Source of the DNA: Siphonodentalium dalli | Lineage: Eukaryota; Mollusca; Scaphopoda; Gadilida; Siphonodentaliidae | DNA length: 64,000 bases | Assembly: GCA_032622095.1 (NCBI GenBank) | Contig: CP136066.1 | Location: forward strand, 152,669,152 to 152,733,151 | Direction of reading: 5' to 3' | Shown: positions 1 through 11,600 of the stretch, piece by piece | Layout of the letters: each line of letters starts with the position of its first letter | Numbering within the stretch: position 1 is the stretch's first letter | The notes under the pieces: model-generated | Database searches by the model: none | The model's input: the letters and a program-made list of their open reading frames with translations, nothing else | What the model was told of the DNA's origin: nothing | Translations under genes and position numbers: made by a program

Positions 1-640
1 AAATCAGCGATTTTCGGTGATTTTTCTATTTCTGGTGGCCATTTTGGCCGCCATCTTGGATTTGGGTGAATATTCCTCAACTCAGGTATAAGAGGAATCC
101 TAGCCCGAGTATCTCCTGCACATATATAATCATGGCTGGAGTAATAATAGCAATAACACTCATTGATTCGAAACAGACATTGCGTTATTAGCGTCGTTTT
201 TGCTTTGACCGGATTATACCAGCATTTGGGAAAACGTGATATCGGACAAAAATATCCGTCAAGAAATGTATATTATGGTCCCCGTGTGTTCGCCAATGAC
301 TCTTCTAGACGATAAATGTATAAAATCGCGTCAAGGTGCCAACATTTTCCCACAGAGACAAACGAAAGGTGGTGAAATGTCCGAAAAATAGCAATTTTTC
401 ACATTTCGGCGGCCATCTTGGCCGCCATATTGGATTTTTGTGTCGGATTTTTGGCTAATTTGTAAGGGTTGTATATTACCATAACGAATCGAACGGAAAA
501 CAAGACCGCATGTGACATCATCTTTACTATAACGGCGATCAAAGAGACCTGGTGCATATAAAAAAAAATGGCCGCCATGATGGACGCCATCTTGTCTGGA
601 GTCTCTGCGGCCACTTTTTTTTATTGTTAACAAGTGAAAA
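1..640 (-). repeat. Degenerate Q-family GGCCGCCAT repeats
   Basis: This stretch carries repeated short palindromic motifs of the GGCCGCCATCTTGG type near 40-60, 408-436 and 566-600. Similar motifs (CAAGATGGCNGCC next to GGCCATGTTTTT) occur at 22.7-23.1, 32.4-33.4 and 46.9-47.1 kb. Only tiny overlapping ORFs on both strands are present and none looks coding. Assignment to the family is by motif only. Confidence 0.4.
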
Positions 641-691
641 AAATTAGAGGAGACCTTAAGGAAGAAAATTAGTGGGGTGAAGTTAAGTCCT

Positions 692-708
692 GGGGGGGGG
701 GGGGGGGG
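692..708. repeat. Poly-G run (17 G)
   Basis: An uninterrupted G homopolymer. It is a likely assembly or sequencing weak point. Confidence 0.9.
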
Positions 709-720
709 TGCAGAGGTCTA

Positions 721-1231
721 CCAATATCTCCTGGACTATTAGTTTCAAGGTAAATTACTTGTGTGTTGTTATACATTTGATACATTTCTGCATGTTTTAC
801 AATTAGCTCAACCTGTTTGCTTTTATTTGTAAATTTTGATAGACAAAAAACATTTCGAGTTGAGGTATCCTGACCCTTAATATTTCTCTCTAGGCTTAAT
901 CTGCCCTTCTATAATGATTGGTGCACATTGATGTTGTTATGTCAGTGGTATTCACAGTTTATGCTGATCTCACTGGTGCACATCCGGGTGGTTATTCAAT
1001 TTTACCATATTGAAATTCACCTGTTATTTTTGGATGTGCGCTTTAGTCTATATTTATCCTCTGTTTTGGTTTTCTCAATGATCCTGTACGTTGTTTTTTC
1101 AATTTGGCCAAAGTTTCTGAAAAATTCAGTAATGGCCACAAAATTTGCCAAAATAATTTTCTGGTCAGTGCGAACCTTGGACATAATACCCCAAACTAAC
1201 CAAGAATCCAACAAACTTTTCTTACTTTTAG
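721..1231. other. No recognised gene (probable AIDA intron)
   Basis: AT-rich sequence upstream of the decayed exon copy. It is open in short frames on both strands, but I see no conserved protein and no clear repeat border. The upstream AIDA exons (N-terminal half) were not recognised here and presumably lie before the window. Confidence 0.4.
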
Positions 1232-1293
1232 GTTGTAGCCAGCTGTTACCGAAACCACTCACTGTCCGTGGAATGACCGTCAATATACTTTAG
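1232..1293 (+). pseudogene. Decayed duplicate of the AIDA C2 first exon
   Basis: Right after a TTTTAG acceptor-like site, this segment closely matches the first ~60 bases of the true AIDA exon at 5506. It reads CSQLLPKPLTVRGMTV where the intact exon reads CSQLLPRPLAVGGKTV. A gap of about nine bases relative to the intact exon precedes a TAG stop, and the rest of the exon, including the GLKD motif and the donor, is missing. It is best read as a truncated tandem copy of the exon in the upstream intron. A functional alternative terminal exon is possible but less likely. Confidence 0.6.
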
Positions 1294-1439
1294 TTGCCAT
1301 CATAAATAATTATAAAATTGCATGAATCAAATGTTGTTTTGTCAGAAAAACAAGTATGATTCTGACCTACATACGGCACTGGTTTTAATAATATTTGTGG
1401 ATAATGCTTCTGTAATCAAATTTTTTAAAAGGCAATACC

Positions 1440-1500
1440 CATGTTCAACTATTATAGTTGAATACAACTATTATTATAGTTGAATACAACTATAATATTT
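1440..1500. repeat. ATTATAGTTGAATACAACTA palindromic repeat
   Basis: Consecutive copies of TATAGTTGAATACAACTATA-like sequence form a small palindromic array. Confidence 0.6.
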
Positions 1501-1534
1501 TAATTCAGGATTAACTAAATTAATATGGTATAGA

Positions 1535-1920
1535 GGAATCAGCTTGTCGAGCCGTCGTCTGTCCAGATGTCCGTCCATCTGTGGATGCAGTTTTGTCCCA
1601 GCTTGTATTCCTGCATAATCCAATAATTTTTTTTTAAAGATATTTACCACTATATGCGAACATGTGCACCTGCAATTATGATGTCTGTCTGACTTTTGTT
1701 TAGTGGAGTTGTCCCCCTTTTTCGACTTAAGATATTTTTCGCAACAAACATAATGTTGTCCAAGCTTGTATTCCTACATTTTATTATCAAATTTGTTTAA
1801 TTTTTCACAGTTTTGCACTATCTGAACGTGTACATCTATGATTTTGAGCTTGATCTGACTTTTTACTGGAGGTTGCCTTAGAAATTTTTCACAACATGCA
1901 TATTTGCAACATTCCTTCTG
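1535..1920 (+). repeat. N-like repeat, diverged
   Basis: It starts with GTCGTCTGTCCAGATGTCCGTCC and continues with two diverged units containing GTCCAGCTTGTATTCCT-like segments about 160 bp apart. The head resembles the GTCCGTCCGTCTGTC heads of family N. Confidence 0.45.
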
Positions 1921-2255
1921 ATTTTATCTCACCTGAGACGAAGTCTCCGGTGGAGCTATAGTCATCACTCCTCGTCCGTCGCTCCGTCCGTCTGTCTGTC
2001 GTGCCGTCCGTCTGTCAAGAATCATCTTCTCCTTAAGAACCGTAAGACTGAACGGGTTCATATTTGGTGTGGATGTTCCCTAGGTGAATCACATTCAGAT
2101 TTGTTCAAATGAGGTCATCAGATCAATTAGTTGAGAAAGCAGGGCCACAACTCTATTCCTTCATAGTAATTCTTAGAACGACTGGGGTTCAGATTTGTTA
2201 AAATTGGGTCACTGGGTCAAATAGGGGCAGAGCCAGGGACATAACTCTAAAAACA
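1921..2255 (+). repeat. K-family repeat, copy 1
   Basis: The head is CTCACCTGAGACGAAGTCTC followed by a CGTCCGTC-rich tract, then a body with GGGTTCATATTTGGTGTGGA and GTCACTGGGTCAAATAGG motifs. Other copies are at 3176-4730 and, reversed, 33655-34090. Confidence 0.7.
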
Positions 2256-3170
2256 AAAATCCACACATAGGCATGAGCTATCCAATGCTGTAACCTAAGT
2301 ATTTTTTGTCCGATTGTGTTCATATTTGATATGTAGGTTTATACTGACACACCCCTCACCTGTATTGTTTTTGGTATCGATTGGTTGATCAGTTTAGAAA
2401 ATAATTAACCCTGCACACAAATGCTATCTGATGCATCTAAGTCAAACAATTTTCTTCTGATCTGCCTCATATTTCTTACCTAGGTCTTTCTTAGCACGTT
2501 CTTCATCTGTATGGATTTTGGTATTGTTTATTTAACCCTTTCCACTCTTGTTTTTAAATAGAATTCATCCAAGCCAGGATGACTCAAACATTTTTCATCT
2601 GATCGACACCAAATTTGGTATATGAATTTCTGACCCCTAAATACAGATCAAGTTATAATTCATACTTGTTTGCACTATGAAAGTTTTAAGAGAAGATTAC
2701 CCCATTGAGCACTGTGTTATTGAATGAGACAATATAGCTACAAGTATGGACACCTGATACCACTGGTGCCTTGCAGACCTGTTTATTATCTGTCAAACTG
2801 TGACTGATGACTCTTTATTCCAGTTTAGAAATTATTAACACTTTGCATCTGCACATAGGCATGAGCTATCCGATACTAGCTGTAACCAAAGTCTTTTTTG
2901 TCCGATTGTGTTCATATTTGATATGTAGGTTTATGATGACACACCCCTCACCTTTATAGTGTTTGGTATCGATTGGTTGATTTTATTAGAAATAATTAAC
3001 CCTTTTACAGACTGCCATCCATAAGTAAAATATGTTTCTTCTGATTTACCTCATATTTCTTATGGTACCTAGGTTTTCCATAGCACTATCTTCATCTGTA
3101 TGGATTTTGGTTTTAATTAATTAACCCATATACTCTTGAACCAGGGTTATTAATGAACACTATTTGATAG
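2256..3170 (+). repeat. N-family repeat, partial copies
   Basis: Two blocks share GCATGAGCTATCCGATGCTG, TTTTTTGTCCGATTGTGTTC and a TGACACACCCCTCACCTGTA motif with the full-length copy at 15.3-16.9 kb. There is no coding potential. Confidence 0.7.
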
Positions 3171-3175
3171 TTTTT

Positions 3176-4730
3176 AGCTCACCTGAGACGAAGTCTCCAG
3201 TGGAGCTATAGTCATCACTCCTCGTCCATCGTCTGTCCATCCGTCCGTAAACAATTCTTTAAACTTCTTCTCCTCTGGACCCATAAGACCGAATGGGTTC
3301 ATATTTTGGTGTGGATGTTCCCTAGGTGACTCACATTCAGATTTGTTCAAATGAGGTCACTGGGTCAAATAGTTGTGAAGCCAGGGCCATAACTCTTTCC
3401 CTCCATAGTGATTCTTTTAAACATCTTCTCAAATACCATCAGGCCAAATGGGTTCATATTTGGTATGAAGGATCCTTGGGTGACAGGTTCTGATTTGTTC
3501 AAATGAGTCACTGGGTAAAATGTGGGCAGGCCAGGGACATAACTCCAAAAAATATTTAAACGTTTTTTTTTTATTAAACTCCATGGTCAATTATATATAT
3601 ATATAATTATTGTACCCCTGGCCCTTTACTCAAGTTCACTGCTTCTGCCACCCTGGTCCCAAAAATAATATTTACAATGTACTCAAATTCTGAACAGAGA
3701 ATCATTAGTAAGAACCATTTACTTTGGCTCCAACTGTATGCTGGGTATGCCTACACATGTTAAGTGAAATCTGACATTTTTATAAACATTCCCTGGAGAT
3801 CTGCTAGAGGTCATTAATTCCCAATTACAACACCAATCTATCATATGTATTGTTCACATTTTTCAACAGGACATTTAACACATTTATCAGGGTCACCAGG
3901 TCAAGTAGGTGCAAGGCCAGTACATTACTCTTTCTCTCCATAGTAATTCATGATATGTCTTCTATTCAAGAATCAAATGGCCTATTTGCTTATATTTGGT
4001 ATGAAATTACCTTGGGTGACAGATTTGTGAAAATGTGATCACAAAGTTGAATAAGGGCAGAGCCAGAGACATAACTATTTCACCACATAGTAATTCTTAA
4101 AATATGTTTGCAAGAGCCAAGAACTAGTTGGCTTATTTAGCATGGAATGTTCTTGTTTGATTGCAATTCAGATTTTTTGTAATGGGGTCACCTGGTCAAA
4201 TAGGGGCCTGTCTGTCTTTGGTGTCTGGGATTCAAATATATTCAGATGGGGTCACCAGGTTAAATAGGGTGGAACCAGGGAAATAACTGCATGTCAAATT
4301 TATTCAGATGGGGTCACCAGGTTAAATAGGGTGGGACCAGGGACATAACTGAATGTCTCTATAGTAATTCTTAAAATGTCTTCTCAAGAGAGGTTGGACT
4401 ATTTAGCTTACATATAGGGGCCAAGCGAAGGACAGTTTCCCTCTTAATATGCTTCCTTCACAAGGACCATCAGGTCTATTTTACTGATATTTAGTATGAG
4501 GGGTTTTTTGGTGTCTGGGATTCAAATTTATTCAGATGGGGTCACCAGGTTAAATAGGGTGGGACCAGGGACATAACTATATGTCTCTATAGTAATTCTT
4601 AAAATGTCTTCTCAAGAGAGGTTGGACTATTTAGCTTACATATAGTTGGAGGATCATTTAGTGACTGAGATTCAGATTTGTTAACATGAGGTCAGCCTGT
4701 TAAGAAATGACGGGCTATGGGGAGTTAACA
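3176..4730 (+). repeat. K-family repeat, copy 2, internally duplicated
   Basis: It has the same head as copy 1. From about 4220 the body contains a segment with CAGATGGGGTCACCAGGTTA, GGGTGGGACCAGGGACATAA and TTCTTAAAATGTCTTCTCAA that recurs near 4510-4646, so the interior is a tandem duplication. No credible ORF is present. Confidence 0.65.
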
Positions 4731-4739
4731 CTTTTGTGT

Positions 4740-5500
4740 CTAATAAAATCATTGAAATACCAAATTCATTAAAACATCTACCTTGGAACTACCTGACTGA
4801 TTAATTTGACATACATGTATGGTTTTTGGGTCCATGGATAATTGGGCTTCAAACATGTCTAAATAGTTTAATAAAAAGGTGCTTGTGAGATTGGAAATTT
4901 CAAACAATTGAGAAAGTTTGAGATGTCGGTCGTGAAATTCCAACCTAAGACTTGGGAGTCTGGAGCCCGGTCGGGAGGGGACTTGTTGAGCTGGAGGAGG
5001 GAGGGGGTGATCAGTAGTGTATAGTTGGTAATTTCAAGGTGGATATTCACCGATCTACATACAGGAAGCCTCTCTAGCCACATATCCTGTTTAGATCTAC
5101 TTCTTTTAAAGTACTTTAACTTATGAAAAGTTCTGACTTCTGACTGTGGTCTCCAGAGTCCCAGTCTTATCAGTCTTTGCAGTCTGGTGAGCGACCCACA
5201 GTTATTGACTGTCTTTTTGTTTTTCTTCTTAAAAAAAAAATGTTAATATGACTATCCTTAATGTAGCCAAATCACACTTCATGGGTATCCTTATAGTCCC
5301 ATAGGGACCGTCCCACATCTAGTTATCTCTGCATATAATTAGAGTAATGGGAGTCCACTTAACCCCTCTCGATTCATCTCTTCTATTTTTTGTTTGTTAT
5401 GTGTTATTTGACTCGAAATGCTGACTTGATCTTGATTTCAATATGACTGGTTATTATTGACTAACAAGTCTGGCGTATCCTGAATTCAATTTGTCATGCT
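4740..5500. other. AIDA intron sequence, nothing recognised
   Basis: No repeat family or exon was recognised here. Short ORFs on the minus strand (4749-5083) look random. Confidence 0.4.
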
Positions 5501-5505
5501 TTTAG

Positions 5506-5634
5506 ATTGCAGTCAGCTGCTACCAAGACCGCTAGCTGTTGGTGGAAAGACCGTGCTGACCATCAGCATACTCAACATAGGATTAAAGGACTGCATTTGT
5601 TTGGTTGATCCATGCATGGTGATTACTGTTAAAG
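5506..5634 (+). CDS. AIDA: AIDA exon, start of C2 domain
   Basis: The acceptor is ATGCTTTTAG and the donor is AAAG|GTAAAT. The exon starts in phase 1 and ends after one base of the next codon. It reads CSQLLPRPLAVGGKTVLTIS followed by ILNIGLKD and a DP-containing beta strand, matching the human segment that begins LLPRLPSEPG and continues to IGLKD. The donor lies inside the 8-bp target duplication of the A-family MITE that follows. Confidence 0.92.
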
Positions 5635-8600
5635 GTAAATAAGCCTGCAAATAGTGTGTCTCACTTGCAGAATGAGGTCCCCAGAGGGTGAATTTAGTTA
5701 TCCTATCCCACACAATGGGCTAGCATCACCAAATACATCCTCTGGGGACCTCATTCTGCTAGGCCTCATCTTCTGGGAAGTATTTATAGTCTCAAATTAA
5801 CATTGTTTTACTATTTTCCTTTTATTGATTTTCTATATCCCCTAATTTTCAGAAGATAAAATGCATAATCAAAATGACTAATGGGTGAAAATCACCAACT
5901 TCAACTGGGGAACTTAAATCTTATCCTAGGTCTCCCATAGCTGTTGATGCCTAAGCAGAATGAGGTTTTCAGAGGGTGAATTTGGTGATGCTAGCCCGCT
6001 TTGTGGATAGTGTCACTAAATTCTCCCTCTGAGGACCTCATTATGCAAATGACAGACATGCTATTTGCAGACTTGAAAGGTAATGTGTTCATGGCTGCCA
6101 CCCATCCACCTGTCTATGGTTCATTGGATCTCAATGGAATTTGTTATATATATTTGCATTTTCCATTCTAAAGTTACTCTTCGTTTATTTTGAAATCTTT
6201 ATTTTATTGCCCGTCCGCAAAGATATCTCAGCCATGGTTATTGGATCTGAATGAAATTTGGTATGGAAGTTTGCCATCATGACTGCTTTCAAAGGAGTTC
6301 CCAAAGGATGTTGTTTGAATTTTCCATTCTATATTTATCCTTCTGTGTTTATTTTAAATTTGGTTTCTGTCCTGCCCATGTTTCGATTTGGTAGTGTGGG
6401 GGTTTTCCAGCACCCGAGGTGTAACTTCTTGTATTAAGTTTGATCTCCTTTATTTTGTGCCCCCTCTCCATGAAGTGGAGAGTGGTTCGTTCAGAGCATC
6501 CAAAGTTTGTGTTCAGGCTATTTAAGTATATCAATCCTGATGGTCACATATGGCCTTCTGTATGGGTTTACAATTATAATTTTTTAAAGCCCTGTGGTTG
6601 TTTAAATCCTGAAATTGTGCTCACATTTTTATTTTCCCCAGTCCTGTTCTTTGTATCAAAATAGTATGACAAATATGTTAAACAATCTGTTATGGTATCA
6701 AATAGAAATGGAGAATAATATTGTTCAAAGTAGTAATTTTTACAAATAGTATATCCAAATTGACAACACACACCCTCATTCTTATATATCAATTTAATGC
6801 AATGACTCTCAATGGTGAATTCGTTTTCGTTTGTTTATCGCCGATAGATGCATCCCGAATTGAGTAGTATATATTTACAATTGAGTGTAGTTCTGATGAT
6901 GTTTTCTATGGAGTGGTACGGTCGATTTGCTTCAAATTTTCAGCGATGTTAGTAGAATACTACATTCCTCCAGTTGTCATAGCGCTTATTAGTTTCACGC
7001 ACCTGAACAAGTAAATATTATGTCTTTAAATACTTTTATACAAAAGCTTATACGCTGCAGAAAGACTTATTCAAGTCATAAAATTTAGAATATTTGGGTC
7101 TCAGTTTTTCTTCAGCATGGAGCAATAAAGAGCGTACCTTGTTTGTCTATTCCAGATATGGTAAAAGTAAATAGAGGATATCTAGTATTTTTAGTGGATA
7201 TCGAAAATATCTCATGAGTGACTGAGACAAATGTCTATTTTTCGCGAGTCGTCGTGAATGAGATAATTTTCGGTATCCACTCAAAAACATCAAATTTCTT
7301 TTTTATTGTACACGTGCTGTGCATTTAGCCATTATAACCGGGTCACATTCAAATCTAACACTTCATAATAAAATTATACTAATGCTACTATATATGGTTA
7401 ACATTTTAAAATTTGATGATAGTTGTTCAAGAAATTCAGTTACGTCATAGACATCCGTAATGTCAAAGCTACATTGAAAGTGTAATTTTATATATCTTCA
7501 CTGCTAGCGGTGGATAACGATTATTATCTGTTACCAATTTCTTATATAATCTATTGTTGAGTGTAAATAAAGAGTATCTGTCTCACTTTTGTGTGAAAAT
7601 TTGAAAACAGTTGTAAAATTTCTGTGATAAGGGCAAGTTTTATTCAGAGGATACAATGTATATTAATAATCATAAGCTATAGATTGATATTTTGTGTATT
7701 AATCAACCTATCTTTTACCTGCTACCGAATAATTTGGCGGTTCAAATGAGCTGTCCATTTTGAGACAATATATTGTCAATAATGCCATGACATATTTTTA
7801 AGCATCAGATGATTTTTTTACTTTACAGATAGAGAAGGTAGAGACTTGATGGCTGTTCAGATGACAAAATCTGGCTACTACAGAGAAGAAAACCACATTG
7901 TGTTCAATACAGAAGTCCATATACAGAAAACAGTCGAGAGTCTGCCACCGGGTATGTTTGATGCATAGCAGAATAGGTGGAGGCACCAAGCCTACAAATA
8001 GTGTGTCTGTAATTTGTAGAATGAGGTCTCCAGAGGGTGAATTTAGTGACACTATCCAGCACAGCAAGCTAGCGTCACCAAAATCACCCTCTGGAACCTC
8101 ATTCTTATTAGGCTTAAACTGATATGGGAGACCTAGGATCAGATTGAAGTTCCCTGGTTGAAGATGTTCACCCATTAGTCACCTCGATTATGCATTTTAT
8201 CTTCTGCAAATTAGGGGATATAGAAAATCAATAGAAGGGAAAAAGTAACTAAAACAATGGTAATTGGAGACTATAGATACTTCCCAGAAGTTGAGGCCTA
8301 AGCAGAATGAGGTCCCCAGAGGGTGCATTTGGTGATGCAGCCTGCTGTGTGGGATAGCGTCACTAAATTCACACTCTGGGGACCTCATTCTTCAAATGAC
8401 AGCCACACTATTTGAAGGCTTGGGAGGCACTGGTGTGAATGGTGTAGTCTTCGTAGAATTGCAGAGTTATCTATCCTGGAAACTTTAACATTCGAGATAA
8501 CTGTTTGCACCTTTCCACATGCTTTTTATTTACTGGTTCCTTTTGATACTTTCATTGATACATAAATATGGAAGCTAGATTTGTATATTCCTCTATTTTT

Positions 8601-11600
8601 GCATAGTTATCCCTTTCTATACTGAATGGATTTTCCCATTCAGTTATATAAGGATTAACTGTCATGTGGACTGTTTTATGGAGATGTAACCGTGAGGTAA
8701 GTGGACATAACTTGTGTAAAACCCGAAGGGTTTTACATACAAGTTATGACCACTTACCTCACGGTTACATCTCCATAAAAATAGTCCACATGACAGTTAA
8801 TCCTTATATTTATATACATTTAGCGAAAAAGCCACTTTTGTAAATGTATTTAAATCGAAAAGTGTATCGTGACCAAAACAGCCCAAAATACCCAATAGCA
8901 CCCTTGGCAAAAGTTAATAGGGGCAATTTCTCTTCATATTGAAACCCGATGATGTATTAAGTCAATCCTGCGCGAGTTCAAATGCGCCCAAAACATTACG
9001 CGTTCGTCTTTCCAAACACAATGACGTATCGATGTTGTTATAAGCTTGGTGTTATTGAGCCGTTGCGTATTCACCGAGAAATAACTGCAATTAGCCACGT
9101 GGGCGCCGACCAATCAGAATGCTGGATTTAGTGATGACAACACTTAGTATGTAAATATAAAAGTATACATTGGAATAATCTATTATTCATTTGAATGGAT
9201 GTTAACCCTTTGAACCCGACTGGCCGCAAAAGCGGCCAGCCAGAAAACGTTCATACACCCGACTGGCCGCAAAAGCGGCCAGCAGCATTCAGTGACATCA
9301 TAAACCTATGTAGCATGTGTATACATGTTATAACCACTTATATATATGTAAATGATCCCAAGGAACTTCAGCAGTTCCATGGGTGCATGTGTATGAGTTT
9401 GTTGCCGACTAGTTGGTGTAGAAAAACACGCGCATGCGCAGAGCGCAGAATTCAACAAACGTACATTATTTGAAGCGATTCGGGTAAAGCTCTACCTTGT
9501 TCGCAGGATTGTAGAAAGACACCATTTTGATCACTCTTTTTGGTTTAAATTAGTAATGAATACATAACCAGTGCTATGTTCTGTCATATGCGAGGAAGGC
9601 GCACGCAGTTTCTTATTTGAGTCAATTTGTTTCGCGCATGCGCATAGGATAAAATGATAAATGTATGGATTTTTGTGAAATGATACAATCACATCAAGGA
9701 TCTCCATAGTACATAAATTTGCGTTATACAGCTGCACGTTTTGACATTGCACCAAAGTAGTACTGTGGAAATGGGTTGCATGGTCACAATACCATCTAGT
9801 CCGATATACTTGCGCGTGCACATTACAAACACGTGGTCAAATCGTGCATTATTGAGCAATTATGTAAAGTTTAAGACTCGTGGCACCATTTGGATATGAC
9901 CATCACCGTGCCTTTTAGGCGATTTCTAAAACAGGACGTAATGCCATTGAATGCACAGGGAAGTGGTGTCATTCGATCACTTGGGCTGTATGCTTAGCAA
10001 CCATTGATACCGTTAAATACAAACTACATGTAGGTTCAATCTTCTGACCTGATGTATCTCCAGTTTCACAATAGGGTATTGACTGCATTGAAAATGCCGT
10101 TTCTTAGCGCGGAATTATACGACGCTATAAGCTATAATTGCATTATACTTCCAGTTCCGGGTAGTTGCTTAGAAACCGTTACCAGGGAGTGATCGTGTGA
10201 CAAAGTATACCGTTCTAAAAAAAATACACAGTGGCCCATGGGAACATACCTGTAAAATTTCATACCTGTAGCACCATTTGAACATAACCATCAGCATGTG
10301 CATGCCAAGAATGTCTAAATTGAGGCATAATACAATTGGATTCACAGGGCAATGGTGTCATTCGATCATTTGGGGTATTTGCTTAGCAACAGTTGCTACC
10401 CTTAAATGCAAGTTAGGATCAGACTTCGGGCCAGATATATCTCAAATTTCACAATAGGGTGTTGACTGCATCAAAAACGCCATTTCCTTGGGCTGAATTA
10501 CGACCGTAAAAGCTATAATTGTATTTTACTTTCAATATCGGGTAGATGCCTAGCAACCGTTACCAGGGAGTGACCACGTGGCAATGTAACCAGATCGTAA
10601 AATAATCAGTGGTCCATGGGGAACATACATCTAAAGTTTCAGAAATGTGACACCACTTGAACATAAACAACACCATACATCTAAACGTTGGCCACAATAT
10701 AAAAAATACCACTGGGAGCCCAGGGTCAGGGTGTCGATCGTTGTGGGGAGCCAGGGTTCAAAGGGTTAAAGTGATAAAATCAGATGACAAATAAATAAAT
10801 GTGCAGAAGGAGCCATAATTATTGAGGGAAATGTTTAGATAATAAGTTCAACAAACAACCTGCATTTGTTGAACTTATTATCTGAACATTTCCTAATGGA
10901 TCTATTTGTCAATGATGCTTTAGTATAGAAAGGGGTTAAACAAATCATATATTAACGATGAGATAGGACTGCAGGAATAAACATATTCACAATAACACAA
11001 ATTGCACACAGAAAGGTACAGGCGGTTATCCAGGATTGATAACTCTACAAGACCATTTGTGGCACTGGTTCAATTTTATGTGTTCATTACTTCTCATGTG
11101 CATTAACAAATTATGACTTTTTATAAAAAAAAAATGGCCATTTTACGATCAGAATGGCACATTGAGTCCCTCAACCAAGCCTGGGTTTAGTGTGCCTGTG
11201 CAGGATAGCATCACTAAATTCGCCCTTTGGGGACCTCATTCTGCATGACCTCATCTGCTATGGGAGACATAGACTCAGATTGAAGTTCCCAAATGGAGAA
11301 TATTGTGATGCACACCCATTGGGAACCTCAATTATGCAATGTGTCATCTGCCAATTTGGGGATATACGGTAGAGAAACTAAATTAAAAAAGAAATAGAAG
11401 CTATGTGAAGAAGTTTCTATAGAAACTTTAGAGAGAAGATGAGGCCTAAGCAGAATGAGGTCCCCAGAGGGTGAATTTAGTGATGCTAGCCCGCTATGTG
11501 GGATAGCGTCACTAAATTCACACTCTGGGGACCTCATTCTGCAGATGACTTGCCCTCAACTGAGATCAAGCTTGAAAATTGATCTTTATTTTTGCCCATG

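Larger units (their letters stand above)
8607..10939 (+). mobile_element. G-family TTAA element, copy G1, with two nested insertions
   Basis: The left end is TTATCCCTTTCTATACTGAA (the TTAA is mutated) and the right end is TAGTATAGAAAGGGGTTAA. Element sequence is interrupted at about 8647-9145 by a hairpin-bearing insertion and at 9202-10769 by element D. After removing both, the remainder resembles copies at 17598-17817, 20823-21051 and 32259-32378. TTAA with a CCC start is the piggyBac pattern. Confidence 0.75.

Noticed and set aside
928-1293. 121-codon plus-strand ORF as a gene
   Set aside because: Only its last ~20 codons are meaningful (the decayed AIDA exon copy); the rest is hydrophobic chance sequence.
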